Source: Pseudomonadota bacterium
Lineage (GTDB): Bacteria > Pseudomonadota > Alphaproteobacteria > Acetobacterales > Acetobacteraceae
DNA: 6,733 bases
Assembly: GCA_021785335.1 (NCBI GenBank)
Contig: JAJYFW010000102.1
Location: 1-6,733 of the forward strand
Reading direction: 5' to 3'
The notes under the pieces were generated by a model. It ran no database searches. It saw only the letters and a list, made by a program, of their open reading frames with translations, and was not told the origin of the DNA. This document shows positions 1 to 6,733 of the stretch, piece by piece. Each line of letters begins with the position of its first letter. The first letter of the stretch is position 1. The position numbers were made by a program, and so were the translations under genes.

Positions 1-1
1 C

Positions 2-532
2 CCGGTGGCGACGCTCAAATGCGCTGGCAACCTCGCCCGCCTGGGTTTCGACGTGACCCCGTGCGCCTCGGTGGAGGCGGCGGTGCAGGGCGCCGAGGTC
101 ATCACCACCGCGACGGCGGACAAGCAGTGCGCGACGATCCTCAGCGACAACCTGGTCGGTGCCGGTACGCACATCAACGCGATCGGCGGCGACTGCCCGG
201 GCAAGACCGAGCTGCACCGCGACATCCTGCTGCGCTCCAGCATCTTCGTGGAGTACCCGCCGCAGACGAGGATCGAGGGCGAGATCCAGCAGCTGCCGCC
301 GGACCACCCGGTTCACGAGTTGTGGCGGGTCGTCGCCGGCGACGCACCGGGGCGGCGTTCGGCCGGCGAGATCACGCTGTTCGATTCCGTCGGCTTCGCG
401 ATCGAGGATTTCTCGGCGCTGCGCTACGTCCGCGACCAGGTGCTGCGCAGCCCGGTCGCCGAGCAGCTTGACATGCTGGCCGACCCCGACGACCCGCGCG
501 ACCTGTTCGGCATGATCCTGCGCGCCGCCTGA
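2..532 (+). CDS. ocd: Ornithine cyclodeaminase, C-terminal half (5' end outside window)
   Basis: Converts L-ornithine to L-proline and ammonia using tightly bound NAD+, in the cytoplasm; member of the ornithine cyclodeaminase/mu-crystallin family. The visible 176 residues are the second half of a protein that is usually about 350 aa, so the frame runs in from the left; the GTG at position 5 is internal, not a start. Visible residues 1-60 are the latter part of the Rossmann NAD-binding domain (TTATADK at 35-41). NAIGGDCPGKTEL (59-71) is the family signature; Asp64 in it probably corresponds to the catalytic Asp228 of the Pseudomonas putida enzyme (aligned from memory). VEYPPQTRIEGEIQQLP (83-99) and the FDSVGFAIEDFSALRYV stretch (127-143) match the long bacterial ornithine-specific form rather than the shorter alanine-dehydrogenase-like relatives. 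putA follows on the same strand, which supports a role in ornithine/arginine breakdown. Substrate is inferred from family resemblance. Confidence 0.93.
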   Translation, partial: PVATLKCAGNLARLGFDVTPCASVEAAVQGAEVITTATADKQCATILSDNLVGAGTHINAIGGDCPGKTELHRDILLRSSIFVEYPPQTRIEGEIQQLPPDHPVHELWRVVAGDAPGRRSAGEITLFDSVGFAIEDFSALRYVRDQVLRSPVAEQLDMLADPDDPRDLFGMILRAA

Positions 533-542
533 CCCGCTTTCC

Positions 543-574
543 CCCACCCTTCCATCGCGCCCACCCTTCCATCG
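543..574. repeat. Perfect 15-bp tandem direct repeat in the ocd-putA gap
   Basis: CCCACCCTTCCATCG occurs at 543-557 and again at 560-574, separated by two bases, giving a 17-bp period. It fills much of the 89-base space between the ocd stop and the preferred putA start. It could be a regulator-binding site (alphaproteobacterial putA genes are often controlled by the Lrp-family protein PutR) or just a small local duplication. Only the repeat itself is seen; any function is inference. No rho-independent terminator and no convincing -35/-10 promoter is visible in this gap. Confidence 0.85.
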
Positions 575-611
575 GGCACGCTGGACGCGGCATGCTGCGC
601 CGAGCCTCACC

Positions 612-617
612 GGGGGA
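612..617 (+). promoter_or_regulatory. Probable ribosome binding site of putA
   Basis: GGGGGA lies four bases before the ATG at 622. The spacing is a little short, but the purine run is better than what precedes the in-frame ATG at 592, which has only GGA six bases upstream. It helps choose 622 as the putA start. Confidence 0.5.
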
Positions 618-621
618 CCGC

Positions 622-3600
622 ATGTCCGAGACCAGCCCCTTCGCCGCCTTCGCCGCCGACCGCGTGCCGCGCGACGCGTTGCGCCGCCGTATCACGGATG
701 CCACGCGGCGGCCGGAAACGGAGTGCCTGCCGCCGCTGCTCGCCGAGGCGCGGATGGAGCCCGCCGCGCTTGCCGCGGCGCAGGCGACCGCTTCGCGGCT
801 GATCACCGGCCTGCGCAGCAAGCGCCAGGGCGGCGGGGTCGAGGGGCTGATGCAGGAATACGCGCTCTCCAGCGAGGAGGGCATCGCGCTGATGTGCCTC
901 GCCGAGGCGCTCCTGCGCATCCCCGACTCGGCGACGCGCGACGCGCTGATCCGCGACAAGATCGGCGGCGGCGACTGGCGCGCGCATCTCGGCCACTCGC
1001 CCTCGCTGTTCGTCAACGCCGCGACCTGGGGGCTGGTAGTCACCGGCTCGCTCACCTCGCTCGCCAACGAGACGGGGCTGTCGGGCGCGCTGGCGCGGCT
1101 GGTCGCGCGCGGCGGCGAACCGCTCATCCGCGGCGGGGTTGATGTCGCGATGCGCCTGCTCGGCGAGCAGTTCGTCATGGGCGAAACGATTCCGCTGGCG
1201 CTGGCCCGCGCGCGCAAGCTGGAGCCGAGGGGTTTCCGCCACTCCTACGACATGCTGGGCGAGGCGGCGGCGACGGCGGCGGACGCGCGGCGCTACCGCG
1301 ACGCCTACGAGGCCGCGATCCACGCCATCGGCGCCGCCGCCGAGGGCCGCGGGCCGATCGAGGGGCCCGGGATCTCCATCAAGCTCTCGGCGCTCCATCC
1401 GCGCTACGGCCGCGCGCAGCGCCATCGCATGCTGGAGGAGCTCTATCCGGTGCTGCGCGACCTGGCACTGCTGGCGCGCCGTTACGACATCGGCATCAAT
1501 CTCGACGCCGAGGAAGCCGACCGGCTGGAACCCTCGCTCGACCTGCTGGAGGCGCTGTGCCGGGAGGAGGCGCTCGCCGGCTGGGGCGGCATCGGCTTCG
1601 TCGTGCAGGCGTATCAGAAGCGCGCGCCCTTCGTGCTCGACTGGATCGTTTCGCTGGCGCGCGCGACCGGGCACCGGCTGATGGTGCGCCTGGTGAAAGG
1701 CGCCTATTGGGACGCCGAGGTCAAGCGCGCGCAGCTCGACGGCATGCCGGACTATCCGGTGTTTACGCGCAAGGTGCACACGGATGTCTCCTACCTCGTC
1801 TGCGCGCGCCGGCTGCTCGCGGCGCCGGATGCGGTCTTCCCGCAGTTCGCCACCCACAACGCGATGACGCTGGCGGCGATCCACACGCTGGCCGGCGACG
1901 GCGCGCCGCGCGACCGCTACGAGTTCCAGTGCCTGCACGGCATGGGCGAGCCGCTCTACGAGCAGGTGGTGGGTGCGGGGAAGCTCGACCGGCCCTGCCG
2001 CATCTACGCGCCGGTAGGCACGCACGAGACGCTGCTGGCCTACCTGGTGCGGCGGCTGCTGGAGAACGGCGCCAACGCCTCCTTCGTGCACCGCATCGCC
2101 GACCCGAATGTTCCGGCTGAGGAGCTGGTCGCCGACCCGGTGACGGAAGCCGCCGCGATCGTGCCGCAGGGCCAGCCGCACCCCGCGATCCCGCTGCCGC
2201 GCGACATGCTCGCGGGACGCGCCAACTCCGCGGGCCTCGACCTCGCCGACGAGAACGTGCTGGAGGCGCTGGCCGCGAGCTGCGCCGGCGCGGGCCCGTG
2301 GCACGCGCAGCCGATGCTGGGCGACGGCCCCGCCGCCGGCGCGCCGCGCGTGCTGCTCAACCCCGCCGACCACCGCGACACCGTCGGCACCGTCGTCGAG
2401 GCGGACGAGGCAATCGTTTCGCGCGCTATGGCGATTGCCGAGGCAGCCGCGCCCGCCTGGGCCGCGACCCCGCCCGCGCGGCGCGCCGGGATCCTGCGCG
2501 GCGCCGCGGACCTGCTGGAAGCGCGCATGCACGCGCTGATCCCGCTCATCGTGCGCGAGGCCGGCAAGTCCTTCGCCAACGCCGTGGGCGAGGTGCGCGA
2601 GGCGACGGATTTCCTCCGCTACTACGCTGCCGGCATCGAAGGCTTCGACAACGCGACGCACCGCGCGCTCGGCGCCGTGGTGTGCATCAGCCCGTGGAAC
2701 TTCCCGCTCGCCATCTTCACCGGCCAGGTCGCGGCGGCGCTCGCGGCGGGCAACGCGGTGCTGGCGAAGCCCGCGCCGGAGACGCCGCTGATCGCTGCCC
2801 AGGCGGTCGCGGTCCTGCGCGCGGCGGGCGTGCCCGCGGGCGCCCTGCAACTGCTGCCCGGCGGCACCGCGACGGGGGCGGCACTGGTCGCGGACCGGCG
2901 CACCAGGGGCGTGCTGTTCACCGGCTCGACCGAGGCGGCACGGCACATCCAGGAAAGCCTCGCCCGGCGGATGGAGGCGGCGCCCGTTCCGCTGATCGCC
3001 GAGACCGGCGGGCAGAACGCGCTGGTGGTGGATTCCTCGGCGCTGCCCGAACAGGTGGTGGCCGACGCGATCCGTTCCGCCTTCGATTCGGCGGGGCAGC
3101 GCTGTTCCGCGCTGCGCGTGCTATGCGTGCAGGAGGACGTCGCCGAGCGCATCTTCACGATGCTGCGCGGCGCGATGCGCGAACTCTGCGTGGGCAACCC
3201 GGACCGGCTCGCGACCGATGTCGGCCCGGTGATCTCGCCGCGCGCGCGCGACGGCATCCTCGGCCACATCGCCGCGATGCGCGCCCGCGGCAACACGGTG
3301 GAGACGCTGCCTCTCTCGGACGACTGCGCCCACGGGACCTTCGTCGCACCGACGCTGATCGAGATCGGCGACATGGCGGAACTGAAGCGCGAGGTGTTCG
3401 GCCCGGTGCTGCACCTGCTGCGCTTCCGCCGCGACCGGCTCGACGCGCTGATCGAGGGCGTGAACGCCACCGGCTACGCGCTCACCTTCGGCGTGCACAC
3501 CCGCATCGCCGAGACCGAGGCGCGCGCGACCTCGCTCGCCGCCGCCGGCAATATCTACATCAACCGCGACCTCATCGGCGCCGTGGTTGGCGTGCAGCCG

Positions 3601-4206
3601 TTCGGCGGGCGCAATCTTTCCGGAACCGGTCCGAAGGCCGGTGGCCCGCTCTACCTGCACCGGCTGCTGGCGAGCGCGCCGCCGCCGCTCAAGGGAGCGC
3701 CGCCGCCGCAGGCAGCGGAATGGGTCCAGCATCTGCGCGCCTCGGGCTCGCCGGCGGCCGAGGCCGCCGCGGCGCTGGTCGCCACGTCCCCGTTCGGCCA
3801 TGCGGAGGAACTGCGCGGCGCGGTCGGCGAGCGCGACCGCTACGAGCTGGTGCCGCGCGGCGTGGTGCTGTGCCTCGGCGCGCGGCCCGATCTCACGGTC
3901 GCGGCGGCGCTCGCCACCGGCAACCGCGCGCTGGTGGCGCAGGGCACTTCGGTGCCGCCGGGACTTGCGAACCATGTCGTTGCGGTTTCGGACTGGCAGC
4001 ACGCGGCCTTCGACGCGGCGCTCTACGACGGCGACGAGGCAGGCGCGCGGGAGCTGGCGCTGGCGCTCGCCGAGCGGTCCGGCCCGATCGTGACGCTGCA
4101 GACGGCGTCGGGCGGGCTGCGGCTTGAGGCGCTGTTCGCCGAGCGCAGCATCAGCGTCAACACCGCCGCCGCCGGCGGCAACGCGACGCTGATGGCCCTG
4201 GTCTAA
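622..4206 (+). CDS. putA: Bifunctional proline dehydrogenase / L-glutamate-gamma-semialdehyde dehydrogenase, type B PutA
   Basis: Oxidises proline to P5C with FAD, passing electrons to membrane quinone, then P5C/glutamate semialdehyde to glutamate with NAD+. 1194 aa from ATG 622; ATG 592 is in frame and would add ten residues of poor family resemblance. An N-terminal arm and alpha domain (about 1-190) leads to the PRODH barrel (about 190-490): Lys254 in SIKLSALHPRYGRAQ, Asp295 in INLDAEEADR, Tyr462, and Arg477/Arg478/Glu481 in YLVRRLLENGAN align by position with E. coli Lys329, Asp370, Tyr540, Arg555/556 and Glu559. The aldehyde dehydrogenase domain (about 575-1015) has PWNFP with Asn693, Glu794 in ETGGQNA and nucleophile Cys828 in GQRCSALR. 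A C-terminal ALDH-like domain follows, ending in the conserved SVNTAAAGGN flap. No ribbon-helix-helix domain precedes the arm, so it should not repress its own gene. Near residue 994 the motif reads QPFGGRNLSGTGPKAGG, with RN where E. coli has EG. All catalytic residues checked are intact. Confidence 0.97.
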   Translation: MSETSPFAAFAADRVPRDALRRRITDATRRPETECLPPLLAEARMEPAALAAAQATASRLITGLRSKRQGGGVEGLMQEYALSSEEGIALMCLAEALLRIPDSATRDALIRDKIGGGDWRAHLGHSPSLFVNAATWGLVVTGSLTSLANETGLSGALARLVARGGEPLIRGGVDVAMRLLGEQFVMGETIPLALARARKLEPRGFRHSYDMLGEAAATAADARRYRDAYEAAIHAIGAAAEGRGPIEGPGISIKLSALHPRYGRAQRHRMLEELYPVLRDLALLARRYDIGINLDAEEADRLEPSLDLLEALCREEALAGWGGIGFVVQAYQKRAPFVLDWIVSLARATGHRLMVRLVKGAYWDAEVKRAQLDGMPDYPVFTRKVHTDVSYLVCARRLLAAPDAVFPQFATHNAMTLAAIHTLAGDGAPRDRYEFQCLHGMGEPLYEQVVGAGKLDRPCRIYAPVGTHETLLAYLVRRLLENGANASFVHRIADPNVPAEELVADPVTEAAAIVPQGQPHPAIPLPRDMLAGRANSAGLDLADENVLEALAASCAGAGPWHAQPMLGDGPAAGAPRVLLNPADHRDTVGTVVEADEAIVSRAMAIAEAAAPAWAATPPARRAGILRGAADLLEARMHALIPLIVREAGKSFANAVGEVREATDFLRYYAAGIEGFDNATHRALGAVVCISPWNFPLAIFTGQVAAALAAGNAVLAKPAPETPLIAAQAVAVLRAAGVPAGALQLLPGGTATGAALVADRRTRGVLFTGSTEAARHIQESLARRMEAAPVPLIAETGGQNALVVDSSALPEQVVADAIRSAFDSAGQRCSALRVLCVQEDVAERIFTMLRGAMRELCVGNPDRLATDVGPVISPRARDGILGHIAAMRARGNTVETLPLSDDCAHGTFVAPTLIEIGDMAELKREVFGPVLHLLRFRRDRLDALIEGVNATGYALTFGVHTRIAETEARATSLAAAGNIYINRDLIGAVVGVQPFGGRNLSGTGPKAGGPLYLHRLLASAPPPLKGAPPPQAAEWVQHLRASGSPAAEAAAALVATSPFGHAEELRGAVGERDRYELVPRGVVLCLGARPDLTVAAALATGNRALVAQGTSVPPGLANHVVAVSDWQHAAFDAALYDGDEAGARELALALAERSGPIVTLQTASGGLRLEALFAERSISVNTAAAGGNATLMALV

Positions 4207-5204
4207 AGCGCTACGTCCAGCATGATCTTGCCGATATGCGCGCTGCTCTCCATCAGCGCGTGCGCCGCACCGGCCTCGGCGAGCTTGAAGGTGCGGTGGA
4301 TGACCGGCCCGCAGCGCCCGGCGGCGAGCACCGGCCAGACGCGCTCGCGCAGCGCCGCGGCGATCGCGCCCTTCTGTGCCGTGGTGCGCGGGCGCATCGT
4401 CGAGCCGCAGACGGTGAGCCGGCGCACCATGATCGGCCCGAGGTCGAACGTTTCCACCTTCGAGCCCTGCAGGAAGGCGATGATCACCAGCCGCCCGTCC
4501 AGCGCCAGCGCGCGGATGTTGCGGGCGAAATACCCCGCGCCGACCATGTCGAGCACCACGTCGACGCCCTTGTTGCCGGTCGCCTTGCGGACCTCCTCGA
4601 GGAAATCCGCCTCGCGGTAGTTGATCGCGACCGCGCCGAGCGCCTCGGCGGCGCGCGCCTTGGCGGCGCCGCCGACGGTGGTGAAGACCTGGGCGCCGAA
4701 CTCGCGGGCAAGCTGGATCGCGGTGACGCCGATGCCCGACGTGCCGCCATGCACCAGCACGGTCTCGCCGGGGGCGAGGCGGCCGAGCATGAACAGGTTG
4801 GCCCAGACGGTGAAATAGGTCTCGGGCAGGGCCGCGGCGCGCAGCGCGTCGTAGCCCGCGGGCCAGGGCAGCGTCTGTGCCTCGGGCGCGGCCGCGTACT
4901 CAGCGTAGCCGCCGCCGTTGACGAGCGCGCAGACGTTATCGCCCGGCTTGTAGGCCGTAACCTCGGCTCCGGCCGCGACCACCTCGCCCGCCACCTCGAG
5001 GCCCAGGATCGGGCTCGCACCAGGCGGCGGCGGGTAGGAGCCCTGGCGCTGCGACACGTCCGGGCGGTTCACCCCTGCGGCGAGCACGCGGATCAGCACC
5101 TCGTCCGGCTTCGGCTCCGGCACCGGCCCCTCCGCCAGTTCCATGACCTCCGGCCCGCCGGGGGCGCTGAAGCCGATATGGGTCATCGTGGTGGGCAGGC
5201 TCAT
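4203..5204 (-). CDS. NAD(P)H:quinone oxidoreductase, PIG3 family (zinc-independent MDR superfamily)
   Basis: Predicted cytosolic NAD(P)H-dependent reductase of quinones or other small carbonyl/enone compounds; the true substrate cannot be read from sequence. 333 aa, close to the usual 320-335. The GroES-like domain spans about 1-125 and the Rossmann domain about 126-270. PILGLEVAGEVVAAG (65-79) stands where zinc alcohol dehydrogenases have GHExxG, and catalytic-zinc ligands are missing, as expected for quinone reductases. VLVHGGTSGIGVTAIQLA (149-166) is the nucleotide-binding loop; KGVDVVLDMVG (212-222), IAFLQGSK and IMVRRLTVCGSTMRPR (258-273) are typical of the PIG3 branch. ATG 5204 was chosen because GGAGGA lies six bases upstream; ATG 5186 (MTHIGFSAP) is a plausible alternative and ATG 5258 lacks a Shine-Dalgarno. 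It follows the metallopeptidase gene by 65 bases, and its stop overlaps the putA stop on the other strand. Confidence 0.93.
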   Translation of the reverse strand: MSLPTTMTHIGFSAPGGPEVMELAEGPVPEPKPDEVLIRVLAAGVNRPDVSQRQGSYPPPPGASPILGLEVAGEVVAAGAEVTAYKPGDNVCALVNGGGYAEYAAAPEAQTLPWPAGYDALRAAALPETYFTVWANLFMLGRLAPGETVLVHGGTSGIGVTAIQLAREFGAQVFTTVGGAAKARAAEALGAVAINYREADFLEEVRKATGNKGVDVVLDMVGAGYFARNIRALALDGRLVIIAFLQGSKVETFDLGPIMVRRLTVCGSTMRPRTTAQKGAIAAALRERVWPVLAAGRCGPVIHRTFKLAEAGAAHALMESSAHIGKIMLDVAL

Positions 5205-5210
5205 CGCGAA

Positions 5211-5216
5211 TCCTCC
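5211..5216 (-). promoter_or_regulatory. Strong Shine-Dalgarno of the quinone oxidoreductase gene
   Basis: On the minus strand GGAGGA stands six bases before the ATG at 5204. It is the best ribosome binding site in the window and decides the start. It lies five bases downstream of the hairpin at 5222-5242. Confidence 0.8.
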
Positions 5217-5221
5217 GTCGT

Positions 5222-5242
5222 GCGCGCCGCATCGCGGCGCGC
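5222..5242 (-). repeat. Perfect 9-bp inverted repeat with 3-base loop
   Basis: Each arm is nine G/C bases (GCGCGCCGC on the minus strand) around a three-base loop, giving a very stable hairpin in RNA of either strand. No T tract follows in either direction, so it is not a standard rho-independent terminator. It sits in the 65-base gap between the metallopeptidase stop and the oxidoreductase start, five bases before the latter's Shine-Dalgarno. It might be an mRNA processing or stabilising structure, an attenuating structure, or an operator; alternatively, chance in very GC-rich DNA. No clear promoter is seen in the rest of the gap. Confidence 0.6.
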
Positions 5243-5269
5243 GAACCTTAGCTGCCATGGTGGCGGAAA

Positions 5270-5971
5270 TCAGCCGACGCGCAGCAGCCGCGGCCCCTCG
5301 TCGCGCAGCCAGCGCATCGCCGCCTCGGTGTGCGGCGTCATCGTTGCCACGAGAGCCCAGAAACGGCTGCCGTGGTTCATGTGGCGCAAATGCGCGACCT
5401 CGTGCGCCGCCACGTAGTCCTGCACGAAGGGCGGCGCCATCACCAGCCGCCAGCAGAAGGAGAGGTCGCCGCGCGCCGAGCAGCTGCCCCAGCGGGTGCG
5501 CGTGTCCTTGACCGTGACGCGGCGCGGCCGCAGCCCCGCCTCGCCGGCCTTGGCCACGGCCAGCGTCGTGAAGCGGTGGCGGGCCTCGGCGCGCAGGAAG
5601 TCGGCCACCCGGCGCGGCAGGAAATCGGCATCGCCCGAGACATGGATGGTGCGGTCGCGCAGCTGCACGCCGGCGCGGCCGGAGGGGACGTGGCGGATAT
5701 GGTGCATCTCCCCGTCCACCGGCACCTGCGCCCCATCGGCGAACGGCAGGCGCAGCGGCAGGGCGGCGAGGCGGGCGGCGATCCACTCCGCGTTGTCGTG
5801 CAGCAGCCCCATTGCCGCCTGGCGTCCGGCGCGCATCGGCAGGGTGACGACCACGGCGCCGTCGGCGGGGTCGATGCGCAGGGAAATCCGCCGTGCCTGG
5901 CGGCTGCGGCGCCAGCGGACCGGGGCTGGTCCGCTCGGCAGGCGCAACAACTCTGGCTTGGTGGATTCCAT
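5270..5971 (-). CDS. YgjP-like zinc metallopeptidase (DUF45, M48-like)
   Basis: Predicted zinc-dependent endopeptidase of the YgjP/DUF45 family (COG1451); physiological substrate unknown for the family in general. 233 aa from ATG 5971, within the usual 230-250. The N-terminal half (about 20-125) is the beta-rich region with the WRRSRQARRISLRI start typical of the family. TRWGSCS (159-165) is the conserved family motif. HEVAH (190-194) supplies two zinc-binding histidines and catalytic Glu191; His200 in HMNHGSRFW is the likely third ligand. No signal peptide or membrane segment is seen, so it is probably cytoplasmic. ATG 5971 has AGGA eight bases upstream; a TTG at 6007 would add twelve Arg-rich residues and is less likely. 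It starts 57 bases after the glycosyltransferase gene and ends 65 bases before the oxidoreductase gene, so co-transcription is possible though no functional link is evident. Confidence 0.93.
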   Translation of the reverse strand: MESTKPELLRLPSGPAPVRWRRSRQARRISLRIDPADGAVVVTLPMRAGRQAAMGLLHDNAEWIAARLAALPLRLPFADGAQVPVDGEMHHIRHVPSGRAGVQLRDRTIHVSGDADFLPRRVADFLRAEARHRFTTLAVAKAGEAGLRPRRVTVKDTRTRWGSCSARGDLSFCWRLVMAPPFVQDYVAAHEVAHLRHMNHGSRFWALVATMTPHTEAAMRWLRDEGPRLLRVG

Positions 5972-5979
5972 TGCCACGA

Positions 5980-5983
5980 TCCT
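5980..5983 (-). promoter_or_regulatory. Ribosome binding site of the YgjP-like peptidase gene
   Basis: AGGA on the minus strand, eight bases before the ATG at 5971, supports that start over the upstream TTG at 6007. Confidence 0.5.
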
Positions 5984-6028
5984 GCCGCGCGGCGCGCGCC
6001 GGCGCAACGATTTCGTTGACGTGGATTG

Positions 6029-6733
6029 CTAGATCTCGAAACGGTGTTGCGCGAGCGCGGCCGCGGCGGCCTCCACCACCCCCTCCCAGTCGCCGTGCCG
6101 CTCCTGGCGGAACAGGCGCAGCGAGGGGTACCAGGGGCTGTCCGCGCGCCCGGCGAGCCAGCGCCAATCCGCGGCGCGCTGCAGCAGCACCCAGGCCGGC
6201 CGGCCGAGCGCGCCGGCGAGGTGCACCAGCGAGGTATCGCCGGCGATGACGAGGTCGAGCCGGTTGATCAGCGCCGCCGTGTCCGCGAAGTCGCGGATCG
6301 CTGCGCGCGCGACCACGAGGTTGTCCGCCTCCTCGATCTCTCGCTCGGTCGCCTCGTCATACTGGGTCTGCAGCACCACGAACTTCGCCTCCGGCCGCGC
6401 CGCGCGGATGCGGTTGAGGACGGCGAAGGGGATCGAGCGGGTGGCGAAGCCAGCGAAGTTCGGGTTGCCGGACCAGGCGATGCCGATGCGCGGCCGCTCG
6501 GGGAGCGCGGTCCCGAGCAGCCGGTCCCAGCGCGCCTGCACCTCCTCCGGCGGCGCGAGGTAGGGCACCGTCGCCGGCAGGTTGTCGAGCGTGACGCCGA
6601 GGAACCAGGCCAGGCTCATGACCGGGATCGCATAGTCGTGCGCCGGCAGCCGCACCCCCTGCTCGGCGACGTGGAACACGCCCTCGACGCTGCTCATGAG
6701 GTGGCCGAGCCCCGGTGGCACCTCGAGCGCCAC
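6029..6733 (-). CDS. Glycosyltransferase family 9-like C-terminal domain, probably of a TPR protein (5' end outside window)
   Basis: The visible 234 residues are the C-terminal part of a protein whose start lies beyond the right edge; the GTG at 6733 is in frame but is not taken as the start. PRIGIAWSGNPNF (81-93) followed by RSIPFAVLNRI (99-109), FVVLQ (118-122), then LDLVIAGDTSLVHLAGALGRPAWVLL (159-184), DWRWL and DSPWYPSLRLFRQ (198-210) are the signature order of the heptosyltransferase-like (GT9, GT-B fold) domain found at the end of many TPR-containing proteins of alphaproteobacteria. The part of the protein where TPR repeats would lie is not visible, so that portion is inference. Such proteins are usually annotated as TPR or glycosyltransferase proteins; donor and acceptor are unknown, and a role in surface or protein glycosylation is only a guess. 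Residues 31-59 (HDY..PVMSLAWFLGVTLDNLP) are the typical segment leading into the domain. Confidence 0.82.
   Translation of the reverse strand: MALEVPPGLGHLMSSVEGVFHVAEQGVRLPAHDYAIPVMSLAWFLGVTLDNLPATVPYLAPPEEVQARWDRLLGTALPERPRIGIAWSGNPNFAGFATRSIPFAVLNRIRAARPEAKFVVLQTQYDEATEREIEEADNLVVARAAIRDFADTAALINRLDLVIAGDTSLVHLAGALGRPAWVLLQRAADWRWLAGRADSPWYPSLRLFRQERHGDWEGVVEAAAAALAQHRFEI

Noticed and set aside
592..621. Ten-residue N-terminal extension of PutA from ATG 592
   Set aside because: The residues MLRRASPGDR do not look like PutA N-termini, and the ATG at 622 (MSETSPFAAFA) has a better purine-rich leader; not fully excluded.
607..2946. 779-residue open frame on the minus strand across the first half of putA
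   Set aside because: It is antisense to a gene with excellent full-length PutA similarity, its translation is rich in Arg/Gly/Ala/His with no recognisable domain, and stop-free antisense frames are expected at this GC content.
3239..3250. (CG)6 alternating run, possible Z-DNA-prone site
   Set aside because: It lies in putA coding sequence, encodes ordinary residues, and short CG runs are expected at this base composition.
2298..4127. 609-residue open frame on the plus strand inside putA in another frame
   Set aside because: Low-complexity Arg/Ala/Gly translation with no motif; a shadow of putA codon usage.
5205..5258. Alternative oxidoreductase start at ATG 5258, adding 18 residues
   Set aside because: No Shine-Dalgarno precedes it and the added residues do not resemble the family N-terminus; the CCGCCACCATGG context looks like a eukaryotic Kozak sequence only by chance.
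4222..5511. Several plus-strand open frames opposite the oxidoreductase and peptidase genes
   Set aside because: Antisense to two well-supported genes, Arg/Ala/Ser-rich with no domain or supporting ribosome binding site.
5205..6167. Upstream extension of the oxidoreductase frame to a 654-residue protein
   Set aside because: The extension is low-complexity Arg/Pro/Ala sequence overlapping the clear YgjP-like peptidase in another frame, and the oxidoreductase has its own strong Shine-Dalgarno and a normal family length from 5204.

Overview
The window looks like an ordinary stretch of chromosome from a very GC-rich (around 70% by eye) Gram-negative bacterium, most likely an alphaproteobacterium. 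The basis for this is the type of PutA (bifunctional, no N-terminal ribbon-helix-helix, with a C-terminal extra domain), the PIG3-type quinone oxidoreductase, the YgjP/DUF45 metallopeptidase and a glycosyltransferase tail typical of TPR-glycosyltransferase proteins common in Rhodospirillales/Acetobacteraceae. That family-level placement is inference. Coding density is very high, and no mobile element, RNA gene, CRISPR array or phage gene is visible.

Left part, plus strand (1-4206): the 3' half of an ornithine cyclodeaminase gene is followed, after an 89-base gap, by a complete putA. Together they describe a short catabolic route: ornithine to proline (releasing ammonia), then proline to P5C to glutamate by PutA. 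The gap carries a perfect 15-bp tandem direct repeat (543-557 and 560-574), the only non-coding structure there. It is a candidate regulator site, because this PutA lacks its own DNA-binding domain.

Right part, minus strand (4203-6733): three genes point left, in transcription order a 5'-truncated glycosyltransferase-family-9-like protein, a YgjP-like zinc metallopeptidase, and a PIG3-type NAD(P)H:quinone oxidoreductase. Gaps are about 57 and 65 bases, so they may be co-transcribed, but the three products share no obvious pathway. The last gap holds a perfect 9-bp inverted repeat just upstream of the oxidoreductase Shine-Dalgarno sequence.

putA and the oxidoreductase gene are convergent and their stop codons overlap by four bases, which leaves no room for a terminator between them. 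I see no convincing previously undescribed system. The points most worth a second look are the tandem repeat before putA and the hairpin before the oxidoreductase.
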